Assembly (NCBI GenBank): GCA_012728375.1
Contig: JAAYFF010000004.1
Span: forward strand, 1-64,000
DNA: 64,000 nt
Reading direction: 5' to 3'
From: Bacillota bacterium
GTDB taxonomy: Bacteria > Bacillota > Dethiobacteria > DTU022 > UBA8154
Under the pieces are notes generated by a model. That model did not search any database. It saw nothing but the letters and a program-made list of their open reading frames with translations, and was not told the DNA's origin. Below, in pieces: positions 25,105 through 34,510 of the stretch; position 1 is the stretch's first letter; every line of letters starts with the position of its first letter. The translations under genes and the position numbers were made by a program.

Positions 25105-26481
25105 CTATCTCTCCTTTAAGGCCAAAACAGCCTCCTTAAAAGCATTTCCCCGCTCCTCAAAATTTTTAAACATATCCCAACTGGCACACGCCGGTGAAAG
25201 CAGCACCGTATCCCCGCTCTTGGCAGAAGCTACCGCTTCCTTCACGGCAGCAACCATCCCGTCAACAATGAGGATATTGCTGAAACCGGCCTCAAAAGCA
25301 GCCTTGGAAATAAGGGGTGCTGTTTGCCCGAGAAGAATTAATTTTTTAACCCCTTCTTTTTGAAGGGCTCCGGCAAATTTTCGAAAATCACTTCCCTTGT
25401 CAAAGCCGCCGGCAATAAGAATTTTAGGTCCGGGTATAGCCTTCAGGGCATTCAAAGCTGCTTCCGGATTGGTCCCCTTGGAATCGTTTATAAATAAAAT
25501 TCCCCGGAATTCCCCCGCGGGCTCCAGGCGATGAGCAACCCCCGGAAAAGTTTTAAGAACAGCGGCGATCTTTTCCGGAGCGATGCCACCCGCCCAGGCA
25601 ATGGCTGTAGCAGCAAGAGCGTTTTCAAGGTTATGCAGTCCCCGGATACGGATATCGTCTTTATTGCAAACCTTATATTCCTGGTCCCCGCTGCGAATAA
25701 AAATTTGGTTATTGATTAAGAAAACTCCGGAGCCTAACTCCTCCTTGCGGCTAAAAAAGAGAACTTTTCCCCTGGCCGAGGAGGCAAATTCCCTGACCTC
25801 GGGATCATCCCAGTTAAGTATGGCCCAATTCTCTGGCCTCTGGTTCCTTAAGATCATCTTTTTGGCAGAAAAGTAGCTCTCCAGCGTCCCGTGATAATCG
25901 AGGTGATCGGGAGTTAAATTTAAAACCGCGGCAATATGCGGCGAAAAAAGGTCGATATTCGCCAATTGGAAGCTGCTTAATTCAACAATGACAATATCTC
26001 CCTCTTTGGCACTTAAAACCGCTTCGCTAAAGGGCAGACCTATATTTCCGGCAACATGAACCCGCTCGTACTGCTCCCGGAAAATTTCTCCCACCAGGGA
26101 AGTCGTGGTGGTCTTTCCGTTTGTTCCTGTAATACCGACGAGCATTCCCTGAAAGAAAAGATAGGCCAGTTCAACTTCAGAATAAACCTTTATACCGCTT
26201 TGGACAGCCTTCTGGAGCAAAGCTATTTGCGGATGGATCCCGGGGCTTTTAATGATCAGATCGATATCTTTCAAAAGGCTGACTTCATGCCCGCCGGTAA
26301 CAAATTGCACCTGAGGGAATGGTAAAAATTCATCAATGACCTGCTGAAGCTGTTTACGATCTCTGCGGTCATTGGCAACAATTTTTGCAGCGCCGGCTTT
26401 TAGAAGAAGATGAATCGCAGCCTTGCCGCTGCCGGCAACACCTAGAACCAGAACTTTTTTTCCTTTTAATAAACTATTCAC
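25105..26481 (-). CDS. murD: UDP-N-acetylmuramoyl-L-alanine:D-glutamate ligase MurD
   Basis: This ATP-dependent Mur ligase adds D-Glu to UDP-MurNAc-L-Ala. The N-terminal Rossmann part (VLVLGVAGSGKAAIHLL) binds the UDP substrate. GITGTNGKTTTTSLVGEIF is the ATP loop, and NDSKGTNPEAALNALKAI marks the C-terminal domain. The length is 458 residues. The start is GTG with AAGGTGAG upstream. It lies between mraY and ftsW. Confidence 0.97.
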   Translation of the reverse strand: MNSLLKGKKVLVLGVAGSGKAAIHLLLKAGAAKIVANDRRDRKQLQQVIDEFLPFPQVQFVTGGHEVSLLKDIDLIIKSPGIHPQIALLQKAVQSGIKVYSEVELAYLFFQGMLVGITGTNGKTTTTSLVGEIFREQYERVHVAGNIGLPFSEAVLSAKEGDIVIVELSSFQLANIDLFSPHIAAVLNLTPDHLDYHGTLESYFSAKKMILRNQRPENWAILNWDDPEVREFASSARGKVLFFSRKEELGSGVFLINNQIFIRSGDQEYKVCNKDDIRIRGLHNLENALAATAIAWAGGIAPEKIAAVLKTFPGVAHRLEPAGEFRGILFINDSKGTNPEAALNALKAIPGPKILIAGGFDKGSDFRKFAGALQKEGVKKLILLGQTAPLISKAAFEAGFSNILIVDGMVAAVKEAVASAKSGDTVLLSPACASWDMFKNFEERGNAFKEAVLALKER

Positions 26482-26487
26482 CGGCTC

Positions 26488-27450
26488 TCACCTTAACAGC
26501 CGCGAAAAGTCCAAAATGCCTACTACGGCAAAAATAAAGCCGAGAGCCCAAAAACCTGTCACCACTTGCCACTCAGACCATCCTTTCATCTCAAAATGGT
26601 GATGCAGGGGGGCCATTAACAACACCCTTTTCCCCGTCAACCGGTAAGAAATTACCTGGACAATAACGGAAAGCGCTTCCAGGACAAAAACACCCCCGAT
26701 AATAATAAGGTATAGCTCCGCTTTAGTTAATATGGCGGCTGCAGCAAGGGCAGCCCCAAGGGAAAGGGAACCCACATCACCCATAAAAACTTTGGCCGGA
26801 TGAAGATTAAAAATTAAAAAACCAAAAATTGCCCCAATCATTGTCCCGCAAAAAAGGGCTATATCCTGCATACCCTCCAAAGAAGCCAGAAATAAAAAGG
26901 CGAGGAACGCGATAATTGATGTTCCGCCTGCCAGGCCGTCTATTCCGTCCGTCAGATTAACCGCATTGGAAGCAGCGGCAATCATAATAAAAATTAAGAA
27001 GGGGTAAGTTAAACCAAGATCAAGCTGTATTGTGGAAAACGGGATATCTACCGTTGTAGAATGGCCATAAAAGATCAACACCAGGTAAAAGACCAGTGAA
27101 AAAACAAACTGCCCCATAAGTTTTTCCCTTGCCTTCAGGCCTAAACTGGTCCGGCGGACAACTTTGCGAAAATCGTCTAAAAATCCTAAAAGCGCGCTTG
27201 AAAGGGTAATACCCAGGGCCAAAATTAAAAAAGGCGTTTTCTCTGCTCCAAATAAAAGAATAAGCAACAAGGAAAGTAAAAAAACTATACCTCCCATCGT
27301 CGGCGTTCCGGCTTTGAGATAGTGCCTCTTAGGACCGTCCAAACGGACCTGCTGACCGAATTGCTTTAAACGGGAAAAGCGAATGTAAAAAGGAGAAATA
27401 ATAACGCTTAAAATAAAGGCGGCAAAAGCCAAAACATATACTTTCGGCAA
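26488..27450 (-). CDS. mraY: Phospho-MurNAc-pentapeptide transferase MraY
   Basis: MraY is a ten-helix membrane enzyme that transfers phospho-MurNAc-pentapeptide to undecaprenyl phosphate to make lipid I. Conserved residues are seen in GTPTMGG, FLDDFRKV (aspartate pair), NAVNLTDGIDGLAGG, MGDVGSLSLG and the HHHFE motif near the C-terminus. The length is 320 residues. The start is TTG with CGGAGGG eight bases upstream. Confidence 0.97.
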   Translation of the reverse strand: MPKVYVLAFAAFILSVIISPFYIRFSRLKQFGQQVRLDGPKRHYLKAGTPTMGGIVFLLSLLLILLFGAEKTPFLILALGITLSSALLGFLDDFRKVVRRTSLGLKAREKLMGQFVFSLVFYLVLIFYGHSTTVDIPFSTIQLDLGLTYPFLIFIMIAAASNAVNLTDGIDGLAGGTSIIAFLAFLFLASLEGMQDIALFCGTMIGAIFGFLIFNLHPAKVFMGDVGSLSLGAALAAAAILTKAELYLIIIGGVFVLEALSVIVQVISYRLTGKRVLLMAPLHHHFEMKGWSEWQVVTGFWALGFIFAVVGILDFSRLLR

Positions 27451-27479
27451 ATCATTTTCCCTCCGCTTGACTGTTTTCC

Positions 27480-28901
27480 TTAAGTCCCGGTTCCTTGGAC
27501 GGATTCACTGTCAGCCAAGAGCCCCTCGGTAATTTGCTCAAGCCGCATCATACGGGAGCCTTTGACAAGAACAACAGACCCCTTCAGTTCAAGGGATTGA
27601 AGATGTTCCAGGGCCAGCCGGGGATTTTTTACGGCAAATATTTTTCTTTCAGGTAGGCCGGCTTCCCTGGCTCCGCGGGCAATTAAAACCGCGAGTTCAC
27701 CGACGGTTATCAAATAGTCCACAGGAAGATCGGCTGCGTATCTTCCAACGCTGAGGTGTCCTTCCTCCGCAATATCTCCGAGCTCCAACATGTCTCCTAA
27801 AACAGCGATTACCCTGCTGCTGCCGGCAAGGTCTTTCAGCGTTTGCAGGGCGGCTTTCATCGAAGAGGGACTGGCATTATAGGCATCGTTAATAACCTGG
27901 AAACCGCCTCTGGCTGTCTTTCTTTCCATCCTCATACCGGAGATTTTTGCTTCAGCCAGCCCTTTTTTTATGTTTTCAGATTCTATTTGAAAATGCATAC
28001 CCACTGCGATGGCAGCCAGTGCATTATAAACATTATGTTTTCCCGGGACAGGTATTTCAAACTCCTGCCTTTTCATTTCCGGCATCTCCACAGTAAACCT
28101 TAACCCATTCCCGGAGGAAAAATAATTTAACGCGCGCAAATTCGCCCCTTCGCCAAAACCAAAATAAAACGTCTGCCCGGCAAAATTCTTGCCCATACGC
28201 AGCAAATAAGGATCGTCCCCGTTTAAAAAGGCCGTTTTCCCGGCCCCCAGAGCATCCAATAGTTCGTTTTTCGCTTTGCAGATATTTTCCACACTTCCCA
28301 GGTGCTCCAAATGAGCTTCCCCGATATTGGTAATAATCCCCATTGAGGGAACGGCTAAGGAAGCCAGCTTGGAAATTTCACCTAAACCGCTCATCCCCAT
28401 CTCCAGAACCGCCACATCATGCTCCTTTTCCAGGCGGAGGAGCGTAAGGGGCACGCCCAAGTGATTATTAAAATTCCCCTCTGTTTTAAGCACATTATAG
28501 CGGGTTGCCAGAACAGAAGCAACAAAATCTTTTGTTGTGGTTTTTCCGTTGCTCCCTGTAACTGCAATAAGGGGTATCATATATTTTTGGCGGTAAAAAA
28601 AAGCCAGCTTATGCAAGGCCTGCAGGGTATCATCTACGGCAACCAGCGTTTTTCCGGGGGGAAAGCCTGATCCCTGGAGAAGGCTTAATTGGCGCTGCTC
28701 GACTAGAGAACCCGCTGCACCGTTTTCCAGGGCATTAAGAATAAAATTATGACCGTCTGTTCTTTCCCCCTTCAAGGGGATAAAGAGTTCTCCCCCCTTT
28801 GTTTCTCTGGAATCAATAAGAACCCCGCGAAAAGTTTTTTTCCCTCCGGTCAGAAGCACTCCTCCGGTTGCCTTTAATACTTCATCAACCAATAAAGACA
28901 T
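27480..28901 (-). CDS. murF: UDP-MurNAc-tripeptide:D-alanyl-D-alanine ligase MurF
   Basis: This Mur ligase adds D-Ala-D-Ala to the UDP-MurNAc-tripeptide. The ATP loop is TGSNGKTTTKDFV, and NDAYNASPSSMKAAL and GDMLELG are MurF-type signatures. The N-terminal domain includes GVLIDSRETKGGELFIPLKGE. The length is 473 residues. It is followed closely by mraY and preceded by murE, with short gaps that suggest one transcript. Confidence 0.97.
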   Translation of the reverse strand: MSLLVDEVLKATGGVLLTGGKKTFRGVLIDSRETKGGELFIPLKGERTDGHNFILNALENGAAGSLVEQRQLSLLQGSGFPPGKTLVAVDDTLQALHKLAFFYRQKYMIPLIAVTGSNGKTTTKDFVASVLATRYNVLKTEGNFNNHLGVPLTLLRLEKEHDVAVLEMGMSGLGEISKLASLAVPSMGIITNIGEAHLEHLGSVENICKAKNELLDALGAGKTAFLNGDDPYLLRMGKNFAGQTFYFGFGEGANLRALNYFSSGNGLRFTVEMPEMKRQEFEIPVPGKHNVYNALAAIAVGMHFQIESENIKKGLAEAKISGMRMERKTARGGFQVINDAYNASPSSMKAALQTLKDLAGSSRVIAVLGDMLELGDIAEEGHLSVGRYAADLPVDYLITVGELAVLIARGAREAGLPERKIFAVKNPRLALEHLQSLELKGSVVLVKGSRMMRLEQITEGLLADSESVQGTGT

Positions 28902-28909
28902 ATTTTCAC

Positions 28910-30418
28910 CTATGACATTTTGATTAATCTTTTTTTAATAATTTCCTCGGCAACCTCACGATCATTAAAAGGAACAGTAGAATCACTAAAGATTTGATAA
29001 TTTTCATGCCCTTTTCCGGCGATAATAACCATATCACCGGGTCTGGCCAGTTCAATACCGAGCTTAATCGCCTCATAACGTTCCGGTTGCACGGTATAGC
29101 CTGTACCGGATCCTTTTATTTCCCGCAACCCGACCTCCACCTCTTCAATGATCTGCCACGGATCTTCTCCCCGCGGGTTATCTGAGGTCAGGATTGAATA
29201 ATCGCTGTACATGGCTGCGATACGGCCCATTATCGGCCGTTTACTCCGATCCCTTTCCCCGCCGCAGCCGAAAATTGTAATGATCTTACCCTGCACAAAA
29301 TCCCTGGCTGCCTGCAAAATATTTTCCAAACCATCAGGAGTATGGGCATAGTCAACAATAACCGTAAAATTTTGCCCAAGATCAACCCGCTCAAAACGTC
29401 CTTCAATTCCGGGTATCTTTTCCAAAATTTCCTTAATTTTTAAGAGCGGTATTTTTTCCAGGAGAGCGACCGCTGTCGCGGCCAAGGCGTTGTAAATGCT
29501 GAATTTACCTGCCAGTTTCAGGGAAAAAAGTTCATTTCCCCAGGGCGTATGCAGCATATACCGAACCCCTAAGCCGTCCATTTTAATATCCCCGGCCCTG
29601 ATATCAGCGGGGCTGTTAATACCGTAAGAGAGAACCTGAACTGTATTTTGCCGTAAAAAATAGTCAAAATACGGATCATCACGGTTTAAAACTGCAAAGC
29701 GCGGCCGTGTACCTTTGAAAAAGCTTCCACCAAGCTGAGAGAAAAGTTTTCCTTTGGCAGCAAGATAACGCTCAAAATTTTTATGAAAATCAAGATGGTC
29801 GCCGGTAATATTCGTCAGCACCGCCACATCAAAATCGCACCCGGATACTCGCCCCAGTTCAAGGGCGTGTGAAGACACCTCCATAACCCCGTGGGTTACC
29901 CCGCGATCGACCATAAGGCGCAATATCCTTTGCAGATCAGGAGCTTCAGGAGTAGTGGCCAGGGCAGGGAGACGTTCTTTTCCAATCGTGTATTTAATTG
30001 TTCCAAGCATCCCGGTCTTCCACCCCTGTCCGGCAAACAGCGCTTCGATTAAATGTGCTGTTGTTGTCTTCCCGTTTGTTCCCGTAATACCGATCAAACG
30101 AAGATGGGCAGAGGGAGTATCAAAAAATTGCTGGGAAATAATGGACATGGCTGTCCTTACGCTTGGAACAACAACCTTCACAGCTCCCCTCACTTCCCGT
30201 TCTTTCTCCAGAACAATTGCTGCGGCTCCGGCTTCTATAGCTTGTGGAATAAAATCGTGCCCGTCAAACTTATTTCCTTCCAGGCAAAAGAAAAGGAAAC
30301 CCGGCTTTACCTGCCGCGTATGGTGAGCCAGACCGCGCACGGAAACCTGCTTCTCCCCCTCTATTCTCACCAGAGGAAGTGCACTTAAAAGTTCCTGGAG
30401 ATTCCGGGAAATTTCCAT
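28910..30418 (-). CDS. murE: UDP-MurNAc-tripeptide synthetase MurE (meso-DAP type)
   Basis: This Mur ligase adds the third stem residue. ATP binding is by GITGTNGKTTTAHLIEALF. The DNPR motif (TSDNPRGEDPWQII) is the signature for meso-diaminopimelate, so the wall should be A1gamma type. That agrees with the lysA, asd and lysC genes elsewhere in the window, whose pathway passes through DAP. The length is 502 residues. AAGGTGG lies before the ATG. Confidence 0.97.
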   Translation of the reverse strand: MEISRNLQELLSALPLVRIEGEKQVSVRGLAHHTRQVKPGFLFFCLEGNKFDGHDFIPQAIEAGAAAIVLEKEREVRGAVKVVVPSVRTAMSIISQQFFDTPSAHLRLIGITGTNGKTTTAHLIEALFAGQGWKTGMLGTIKYTIGKERLPALATTPEAPDLQRILRLMVDRGVTHGVMEVSSHALELGRVSGCDFDVAVLTNITGDHLDFHKNFERYLAAKGKLFSQLGGSFFKGTRPRFAVLNRDDPYFDYFLRQNTVQVLSYGINSPADIRAGDIKMDGLGVRYMLHTPWGNELFSLKLAGKFSIYNALAATAVALLEKIPLLKIKEILEKIPGIEGRFERVDLGQNFTVIVDYAHTPDGLENILQAARDFVQGKIITIFGCGGERDRSKRPIMGRIAAMYSDYSILTSDNPRGEDPWQIIEEVEVGLREIKGSGTGYTVQPERYEAIKLGIELARPGDMVIIAGKGHENYQIFSDSTVPFNDREVAEEIIKKRLIKMS

Positions 30419-30481
30419 TGCTATCCACCTTTTTCTTTTTATTATTAACCGCTTAAAACTTGATTATGTGAAATAACGCAA

Positions 30482-32584
30482 CTAGTGAAGGGGAGAAGTA
30501 AATTGTACTTTCACGACCGTACCCTTTTGAACACGGGTACCGGCAGGAACTTCCTGCATGGTGGCAATTCCCGAGCCTGTCGGTTCCATTCTCAAACCGA
30601 GCCGGCCCAGCACTTCTCCTGCTTCTTTTACCGTCATTCCCAACAAATCCGGCATGGATAAATACCCTTCGTCTTCATCGCTCCAAATATCATCCAAGTA
30701 AACTAAAATACTTGTTTGGATAGGTACACTCACACCGGCTTTCGGAGTTTGTTCAACAATGATACCTTCCTTCCCGACCAGTTTGATGAGCAAGCCCCGG
30801 GTATCCAGCAGCGCTGCCGCTTCGTCTACGGTGAGACCCTTAAGGTCCGGAACCTGGACCTCGCGGACATCCTCGCCGGGGATCCCGGAGGGAGGAATTT
30901 CCAAATACGAAAGGACATCTTGCATAATATTTTTAAACAAGGGAGCGCTGACCTGAGAACCCCACTGGGGACCCCTTTTAGCTCCGTCAACAGCAATGTA
31001 TAACAAGACCTGCGGGTCTTCTATGGGTGCAAATCCAATAAAAGAAAGGATATATTCCCCTGCGAGGTAAACCCCTCCGGGTCCGACCTTCTGGGCTGTT
31101 CCCGTTTTCCCGGCAATACGGTATCCTTCCATAAAAGCATTAACTCCGCTGCCCTCTTCAACAACCTTTTCCATAATTAAACTTACTCTGTGCGCGGTTT
31201 TTTCAGAAATAACCTGCCGGATTACTTTTGGTGAGCGCTGCTCTGTCGCTTCCCTATCAGGATCTCTGACTTCTTTTACCAAATAAGGCTGCATCAGGTA
31301 ACCCCCGTTAGCGATTGCCGAAACCGCCATAACCTGCTGCAGGGGAGTCACGGATATTCCCTGCCCAAAAGAGGTTGTCGCCAGTTCCAGGGGGCCTACA
31401 TCCTCCGGTCGGAAGATCAAGCCGGTCCCCTCACCGGGATAATCCAGGCCGGAACGCACTCCAAAACCGAAAGCCCTGATATAATCAAACAATTTTTCTG
31501 CGCCCAGTCTTTCCCCCAGAGCCATAAAGGCAGGGTTGCAGGAACCCAGGACCGCCTCCAGAAAATTAATTGCACCGTGGCCTCCCCTGTCGGAAGTCCA
31601 GCAACGGATTGTATGGCCGGCTACTGTTGCCGCTCCCGAACAGAAAAAACCTTCTTCCTCCCGGTATAAGCCCTCTTCTATAGATGCAGCAAGGGTTATT
31701 AACTTGAAGGTTGAACCAGGCTCAAAAGTATCCGTTACCGGGAAAAGCCTCCAGTAATCCTTATCATAATCATTATAGCTGTTTGGGTTAAAATCCGGTT
31801 TGGAAGCAGCAGCAAGAATCTCGCCCGTTTTCGGATTAACAGCCAACGCAAGCACTCTTTCCGGAGAGTATTCCGCCATAGCCTTGGAAAGCTCTCTTTC
31901 CACAATGAACTGGATCGTTTCGTCAATCGTAAGGATTAGATCCATCCCCTCTTTGGGCGGAATAAAGCGCCGGACGCCCGGTATTTCCCTTCCCCGGTTA
32001 TCGGTTGGAAAAACTATACTTCCATCACGTCCTTTAAGCTCTTCTTCATAAAAAATCTCCAAGCCTGCCCAGCCCTGATCCATGCCGACAAAACCCAGCA
32101 CTTGAGATAATAGGGATTCATTGGGATAAAACCTTTTTGTTTCCTGGGTAAAAGTAATTCCCGGCAGGTTCAAAAGTCTTACTTCCCTGGCCTCTTCTTC
32201 TTCAATTTTTCTTTTTACATAAACAGCAGCCCTCTCTTGAGTGATCAGTTCCAGTATGCGTTCCTCGCTCATTTCCAGTACCGGAGCCAATGCTTTAGCG
32301 GTAAAATACGGATCTTCGATCTGAGGAGGGATTGCAACAACTGTCTCCACCGTGGCGCTTCCGGCAAGGAGACAACCATTTCGATCATAAATGTTTCCTC
32401 TGGAGGAGCGGGCGGGAATACTTCTGTTCCACTGTTCCCAGGCTTTTTGCTGCAGTTCCTCAGCCATGGCAAATTGTATCCACCCCAGCCTGACAACCAG
32501 AGCCATTATAAGGAGGGTTGCTACGCCAAAAAGCCAGAGAAGCCGCCTGCGTATATGTAAATTGGAAGCGGTATCGCGAAACAT
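30482..32584 (-). CDS. Class B penicillin-binding transpeptidase with two PASTA domains (PBP2B/SpoVD type)
   Basis: This division transpeptidase crosslinks septal peptidoglycan with the SEDS protein. The membrane anchor is near residues 15-38. The dimerisation domain follows, and the transpeptidase motifs are STFK (in FEPGSTFKLIT), SCN (in VLGSCNPAF) and KTG (in IAGKTGTAQK). Two C-terminal PASTA repeats begin at VPDLKGLTVDEAAALL and MPDLLGMTVKEAGEVL. SpoVD of Bacillus has one PASTA repeat and PBP2B has two, so this copy may be the vegetative enzyme. The ATG at 32584 has AGGAG just upstream; the GTG at 32602 does not. Confidence 0.93.
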   Translation of the reverse strand: MFRDTASNLHIRRRLLWLFGVATLLIMALVVRLGWIQFAMAEELQQKAWEQWNRSIPARSSRGNIYDRNGCLLAGSATVETVVAIPPQIEDPYFTAKALAPVLEMSEERILELITQERAAVYVKRKIEEEEAREVRLLNLPGITFTQETKRFYPNESLLSQVLGFVGMDQGWAGLEIFYEEELKGRDGSIVFPTDNRGREIPGVRRFIPPKEGMDLILTIDETIQFIVERELSKAMAEYSPERVLALAVNPKTGEILAAASKPDFNPNSYNDYDKDYWRLFPVTDTFEPGSTFKLITLAASIEEGLYREEEGFFCSGAATVAGHTIRCWTSDRGGHGAINFLEAVLGSCNPAFMALGERLGAEKLFDYIRAFGFGVRSGLDYPGEGTGLIFRPEDVGPLELATTSFGQGISVTPLQQVMAVSAIANGGYLMQPYLVKEVRDPDREATEQRSPKVIRQVISEKTAHRVSLIMEKVVEEGSGVNAFMEGYRIAGKTGTAQKVGPGGVYLAGEYILSFIGFAPIEDPQVLLYIAVDGAKRGPQWGSQVSAPLFKNIMQDVLSYLEIPPSGIPGEDVREVQVPDLKGLTVDEAAALLDTRGLLIKLVGKEGIIVEQTPKAGVSVPIQTSILVYLDDIWSDEDEGYLSMPDLLGMTVKEAGEVLGRLGLRMEPTGSGIATMQEVPAGTRVQKGTVVKVQFTSPLH

Positions 32585-32605
32585 TTTTCTCCTCATCGCC
32601 ACAGG

Positions 32606-32986
32606 CTATTCACTTCTGGCAATGCGTATCCATTGCCTTTTTTCAGGATATTGCAGCCCCAGATCGTTTTTAGCAATTGTTTCAATTCTTTCCAGTGAGC
32701 TCAGGCTTTTAACCTCAATTTGTAAATGTTCTATTTCATTCTGAAGAGCTTCAATTTCTTGCTGGACCTGATGAATCTGATATTTTACTGCTATAACCCG
32801 GCTGTACTGACTAATAAGCCCTACGCTCGTCAGTAGAATAAAAAAGAGCAGAACACAAAATGCTAGGCTGTTCCAAGAAGCAGTTTCTCCTGCAGGAACC
32901 TTTCCCTGAGACCTATTTCTTTCTCTGTCCGGCAATTGTTGAGCCGGAAAATACCCGGATTGCACTTTCTTTTTCGTTACTAACAA
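32606..32986 (-). CDS. ftsL: FtsL-type septum formation protein
   Basis: This is a 126-residue bitopic protein with a polar N-terminus, one membrane segment at about 40-62, and an external coiled coil at about 66-105 (IHQVQQEIEALQNEIEHLQ). The ending IAKNDLGLQYPEKRQWIRI is typical of FtsL. It forms the FtsL-FtsQ(DivIB)-DivIC complex. Its place between rsmH and the class B PBP is the standard one. The start is TTG; an AGGTG lies upstream. Confidence 0.9.
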   Translation of the reverse strand: MLVTKKKVQSGYFPAQQLPDRERNRSQGKVPAGETASWNSLAFCVLLFFILLTSVGLISQYSRVIAVKYQIHQVQQEIEALQNEIEHLQIEVKSLSSLERIETIAKNDLGLQYPEKRQWIRIARSE

Positions 32987-33036
32987 CTTTATTCACCTGC
33001 CGGATTAATTAGAACTTTTGAGTGGGACCGACCGCC

Positions 33037-34002
33037 TTAAAAAAGCTTCTCAGCCGCCCTTAAACGGGCGCTCGCGGCCCTTGGATTGCGAGATTCTTCC
33101 TCCCGGCTCGGAAAAAGAACTCGACGCGTTAATATTTTTAAAGAAGGGTTTTTCCCGCAAATGCAAACCGGAATTTCCGGCGGACAAATACAACCCCGCG
33201 CCTTATCTCTAAATGTCTTTTTTACGATTTCATCTTCCAGAGAATGATAAGACAAAACCACAATTCTACCTCCTGGGCGCAGTCGTCCAATCGCCCCGTC
33301 CAGTCCCCGGGAGAGGCTTTCCAGTTCTTTATTTACAGCTATCCGCAGTGCTTGAAAAATACGTTTAGCCGGATGGCCTCCCCTGCGCCTTGCTGCAGCA
33401 GGAACGGCGGACCTGATTATTTCCACCAGTTGACTGCTGCGTAAAACAGGCCCATGCTTCAGGCGATAATTGCTTATGAATTTGGCAATACGGGAAGCCC
33501 ACCTTTCTTCACCATAGCGGCGAAACAAGAAAGTAAGTTCTTTTTGCGAAAGCTTTTGCAGCAAATCTGCGGCGGTGCAGGGAAGATCCATATCCATGCG
33601 CATGTCAAGTAAAACGTCATCTCTGTAAGAAAACCCTCTTCTTTTACAGTCCAACTGGTAGGAAGAAACCCCCAGATCAAAAAGAAACCCGTCTACTCTG
33701 TTCAGTTGAAGGTTTTGCAGAATCTCCTCAATTTCTGCAAAATTTCCTTTTACCGGAATAAAAGCATCTCCAAAAGGAGCAAGCGCCTTTGAAGCCTGTA
33801 CCACAGCCTCGGCGTCCTGGTCTATCCCAATCAGCTTTCCCCCGGGAATGCGCTCAAGAATCGCCCGGGCATGTCCTCCCATTCCCAGGGTGGCGTCCAC
33901 AAGCACTTTCCCTGGCCCGGGTTGTAAAAAGTCCAGGACCTCCTTTACCATTACCGGAACATGACCAGGCACCTCTTCAGATTGTCTTATCTGTCTTCCC
34001 AC
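33037..34002 (-). CDS. rsmH: 16S rRNA (cytosine-1402-N4)-methyltransferase RsmH
   Basis: This SAM-dependent methyltransferase modifies C1402 in the 16S rRNA decoding centre. The sequence includes HVPVMVKEVLDFL, the SAM motif VDATLGMGGHARAIL, and FDLGVSSYQLD, all diagnostic for RsmH/MraW. The C-terminus has SYHSLEDEIVKKTFR. The length is 321 residues. The GTG start at 34002 has a poor Shine-Dalgarno spacing; start is the least certain point. It follows mraZ by eight bases. Confidence 0.96.
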   Translation of the reverse strand: MGRQIRQSEEVPGHVPVMVKEVLDFLQPGPGKVLVDATLGMGGHARAILERIPGGKLIGIDQDAEAVVQASKALAPFGDAFIPVKGNFAEIEEILQNLQLNRVDGFLFDLGVSSYQLDCKRRGFSYRDDVLLDMRMDMDLPCTAADLLQKLSQKELTFLFRRYGEERWASRIAKFISNYRLKHGPVLRSSQLVEIIRSAVPAAARRRGGHPAKRIFQALRIAVNKELESLSRGLDGAIGRLRPGGRIVVLSYHSLEDEIVKKTFRDKARGCICPPEIPVCICGKNPSLKILTRRVLFPSREEESRNPRAASARLRAAEKLF

Positions 34003-34010
34003 CCTTTGTT

Positions 34011-34442
34011 TTAAAACTCAAAATCTATCATTTTTTCCGCAACCTGCTCATAGGAGAGGTTTGACTTATTACTGTATTCTTCCCACTTTTCCTTGCTCCA
34101 AATCTCAGCCCTGTTGGATACCCCGATAAAAGTAACTTCCTTGTTAAGTTCGGCATGTTCCCTGAGTATGGGTGGAATAAGAATCCGCCCCTGTTTGTCA
34201 AGCTCCACCTCCGAAGCCCCGGAAAAAAACAACCTCATAAAAGCTCTTGCTTCAGCCCTTGTAAAAGGCATTGTTTTTAATTTTCTCTCAAGGTTATTCC
34301 ATTCTTCCATAGGGTAAGCAAAAAGGCAGCTATCCAGGCCGCGCGTAATAATAAAACGATCTTGCAGCTCTTCCCGGAACCGGGAAGGGACGATGACACG
34401 GCCTTTATTATCCAGGGTATGATTAAATTCCCCAATGAGCAT
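34011..34442 (-). CDS. mraZ: Transcriptional regulator MraZ
   Basis: MraZ is a ring-forming DNA-binding protein with two AbrB-like (SpoVT/MazE) halves. The two conserved segments are [20 protein letters not shown] (about 7-26) and [19 protein letters not shown] (about 79-97). It represses its own operon, the dcw cluster. The length is 143 residues. AGGTGG lies before the ATG, and three 10-bp-phased GTGG repeats upstream (34481-34510) are the likely operator. Confidence 0.96.
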   Translation of the reverse strand: MLIGEFNHTLDNKGRVIVPSRFREELQDRFIITRGLDSCLFAYPMEEWNNLERKLKTMPFTRAEARAFMRLFFSGASEVELDKQGRILIPPILREHAELNKEVTFIGVSNRAEIWSKEKWEEYSNKSNLSYEQVAEKMIDFEF

Positions 34443-34480
34443 ATTTTGCTATCCACCTGTTTCGGAATAAAGACAGATCT

Positions 34481-34510
34481 CCCACTTCATACCACTTCAA
34501 ACCACTTCGC
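34481..34510 (-). promoter_or_regulatory. MraZ operator: three 10-bp direct repeats
   Basis: On the minus strand the units GCGAAGTGGT, TTGAAGTGGT and ATGAAGTGGG follow each other with a period of exactly ten bases. MraZ is known to bind three GTGG-type repeats spaced by one helical turn upstream of its own gene. The site lies about 40 bases before the mraZ start, just downstream of a TATAGA that could be a -10 box. Confidence 0.8.
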
